Source of the DNA: JBAWYM01 sp037143575
GTDB lineage: Bacteria; Patescibacteriota; Gracilibacteria; Peribacterales; Peribacteraceae
Assembly (NCBI GenBank): GCA_037143575.1
Contig: JBAWYM010000028.1
Coordinates: 1-23,540 of the forward strand
DNA: 23,540 nt
Direction: 5' to 3'
Below the pieces are notes generated by a model. That model worked only from the letters and a program-made list of their open reading frames with translations, was not told where the DNA came from and searched no databases. Position numbers and translations under genes: made by a program. Below, piece by piece: positions 22,585 through 23,540 of this stretch (the stretch's first letter is position 1; each line of letters opens with the position of its first letter).

Positions 22585-22617
22585 CCGCTTACCGCTTACC
22601 GCTTACCGCTTACCGCT
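22585..22617. repeat. Heptamer tandem repeat CCGCTTA, about 4.7 copies
   Basis: CCGCTTA is repeated four times from 22585 to 22612 and continues with CCGCT. On the minus strand it encodes the last residues of the TrmB protein (VSGKR) and its TAA stop. Confidence 0.9.
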
Positions 22618-23393
22618 CCGCCCTCATACCGCTCCGCCGACTCCCATGCCAATTCAAAGAGACTCCTCAGCACCCGCGCCATGTCTTTGTGGGTGATCTT
22701 CATGCCGGAGGGTTTCTCGCCGTGCGTCACCACGAGCGCGATCATGTCACCAATGATATTGAGCTCGCAGTCTGCAGGGAACTTCTTGTTCGGCACGAGG
22801 AGCGTCCGACGCAGTTCCTTCTTATCGCGATTCTGGTATTCCACCGCAGCCTCGGTATTGGGCTGGATACTGCGAACGAACATGCCTTTTTCCACTCTGA
22901 GCTGCGTGTAGTTCTTCCACTCTCCTGCCTTGTGCTGGATGTGGAATTTATTCAGCCCGAAGCACAGCTGCTCCTTCTCCGGCTCATCCAGTGTCTCATT
23001 GATCAGCATGTTTACGGCATCCAGCCCTTGGTAATACTTCAGTTCACCTTTCACTTCCAGCACGGGCTTGGTCTGCCGCTCCTGCAGTTGCTTCAACCCC
23101 GGCAGAATCTCCTCCGCCTCCTGTTCCAGCTCTTTTTGTTTTGCGACTCTTTCTTTGACGGCGTGGAACAGATCCTCCGGTGCCGCCGCCTCGAAGTACG
23201 TCACCTTGTTCTTCTGGTACGTCGTCACAAATCCTTTCTTGGTCATGGACTTGAGCGAGGCGTACACCGTCACACGATTGATGCCGAGACGCTGCGCGAT
23301 GATGGAGGCGATAGCGGAGCCGTACTCCAGGAGGTAGAGGTAGATGGTCTCCTCGTTTTGGGTGAGGCCGATGTGGTGGAAGAAGGTGTGCAT
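22596..23393 (-). CDS. TrmB-family transcriptional regulator
   Basis: A 265-residue regulator. The N-terminal winged helix (about 8-65: LTQNEETIYLYLLEYGSAIASIIAQRLGINRVTVYASLKSMTKKGFV) is the TrmB DNA-binding domain. A helical linker follows (about 75-105, coiled coil, AVKERVAKQKELEQEAEEILPGLKQLQE) that would hold the dimer. The rest (110-255) is a phospholipase-D-like sensor fold seen in this family, with KGELKYYQGLDAVNMLINETLD and NIIGDMIALVVTHGEKPSGMKI. The TrmB family controls sugar uptake in archaea; CPR members are common and their ligands mostly unknown. No transport gene is next to it. The last residues come from a heptamer array. A palindrome over its own start site suggests autoregulation. 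Confidence 0.9.
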   Translation of the reverse strand: MHTFFHHIGLTQNEETIYLYLLEYGSAIASIIAQRLGINRVTVYASLKSMTKKGFVTTYQKNKVTYFEAAAPEDLFHAVKERVAKQKELEQEAEEILPGLKQLQERQTKPVLEVKGELKYYQGLDAVNMLINETLDEPEKEQLCFGLNKFHIQHKAGEWKNYTQLRVEKGMFVRSIQPNTEAAVEYQNRDKKELRRTLLVPNKKFPADCELNIIGDMIALVVTHGEKPSGMKITHKDMARVLRSLFELAWESAERYEGGAVSGKR

Positions 23394-23400
23394 ATATAGT

Positions 23401-23455
23401 TGTTGTTAGAGGTGTTACAACAGATATTATAGTACGATTTATGGCTTATTGTAAA
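23401..23455 (-). promoter_or_regulatory. Promoter and palindromic operator of the TrmB-family gene
   Basis: On the minus strand TTTACA (23455-23450), an 18-bp spacer and a perfect TATAAT (23431-23426) form the promoter. Just downstream the 22-bp palindrome TGTTGTTA-N6-TTACAACA (23401-23422), with one mismatched pair, would cover the start of transcription. The position is the same as that of the operator in the toxin-antitoxin promoter, as expected for a self-repressor. Confidence 0.7.
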
Positions 23456-23501
23456 CGAAATCTATATTTAGTAATTATTGTGTAATTGACTACCCCATGC
23501 C

Positions 23502-23532
23502 CTGCGTTCAAGCGCCGCAGCGCGAGACGCAG
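23502..23532. repeat. REP-like hairpin at the right end
   Basis: CTGCGT (23502-23507) pairs with ACGCAG (23527-23532), and an inner GCGC/GCGC stem follows. The GCGCCGCAGCGC core is shared in reverse with 20070-20111. The element may continue beyond the window. Confidence 0.55.
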
Positions 23533-23540
23533 TTCCTTCC

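Noticed and set aside
22585..22617. CRISPR array
   Set aside because: The unit is 7 bp with no spacers, and no cas gene is near.

Overview
The window looks like a chromosomal segment of a small-genome bacterium of the Candidate Phyla Radiation (Patescibacteria), probably close to Peregrinibacteria/Peribacteria. That placement is an inference from three things: short, mostly compact operons; the almost complete absence of Shine-Dalgarno sequences, with several starts placed only 6-7 nt after a -10 box; and the mix of genes (Trm11-like methylase, TrmB-type regulator, Met-rich SHOCT protein, NYN/OST-HTH protein, many small lipoproteins). TGA, TAA and TAG all act as stops, so nothing suggests the recoded UGA of some CPR lineages. 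No gene here fixes the taxonomy by itself.

Layout. 1-805: a type II toxin-antitoxin pair (RelB-like/RelE-ParE-like) with its own promoter and operator, bracketed by 18-bp inverted repeats. 798-3190: recQ on the minus strand, with a strong symmetric hairpin upstream. 3257-3866 (minus): a decayed BRO-N/antirepressor fragment beside a small Cys-motif gene. 4010-6720: a secreted/membrane protein overlapping a GT-C-like multi-pass glycosyltransferase that carries an in-frame palindromic insertion. 6914-8532: Trm11-like RNA methylase and tRNA-Asn. 8600-9388: SDR oxidoreductase. 9569-12712 (minus): serB-serA-serC, the whole route from 3-phosphoglycerate to serine. 13048-15035 (minus): a two-gene operon of unknown function. 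15183-17467: CsoR-family regulator, thioredoxin, Met-rich SHOCT membrane protein and polysaccharide-deacetylase-like lipoprotein, which look like one metal/thiol stress operon. 17621-18355: Tiki/ChaN/EreA-like protein. 18675-19538: NYN + OST-HTH RNA-binding nuclease-like protein. 19671-19931 (minus): Cys-rich zinc-ribbon-like protein. 20114-21034 (minus): TerC. 21222-21977 (minus): C39-like lipoprotein. 22107-22436: small unknown protein. 22596-23393 (minus): TrmB-family regulator with a palindromic operator over its start site.

The gaps are packed with short palindromic elements of several families (roughly 30-150 bp, with terminal inverted repeats). Some reach into genes: one supplies the recQ stop codon, one supplies the last codons and stop of the glycosyltransferase, one sits inside that glycosyltransferase in frame, and a heptamer array encodes the end of the TrmB protein. 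No CRISPR array, transposase or integrase was seen. The unknown genes at 13048-15035, 17621-18355 and 22107-22436 read as AT-richer than their neighbours and may be later arrivals.
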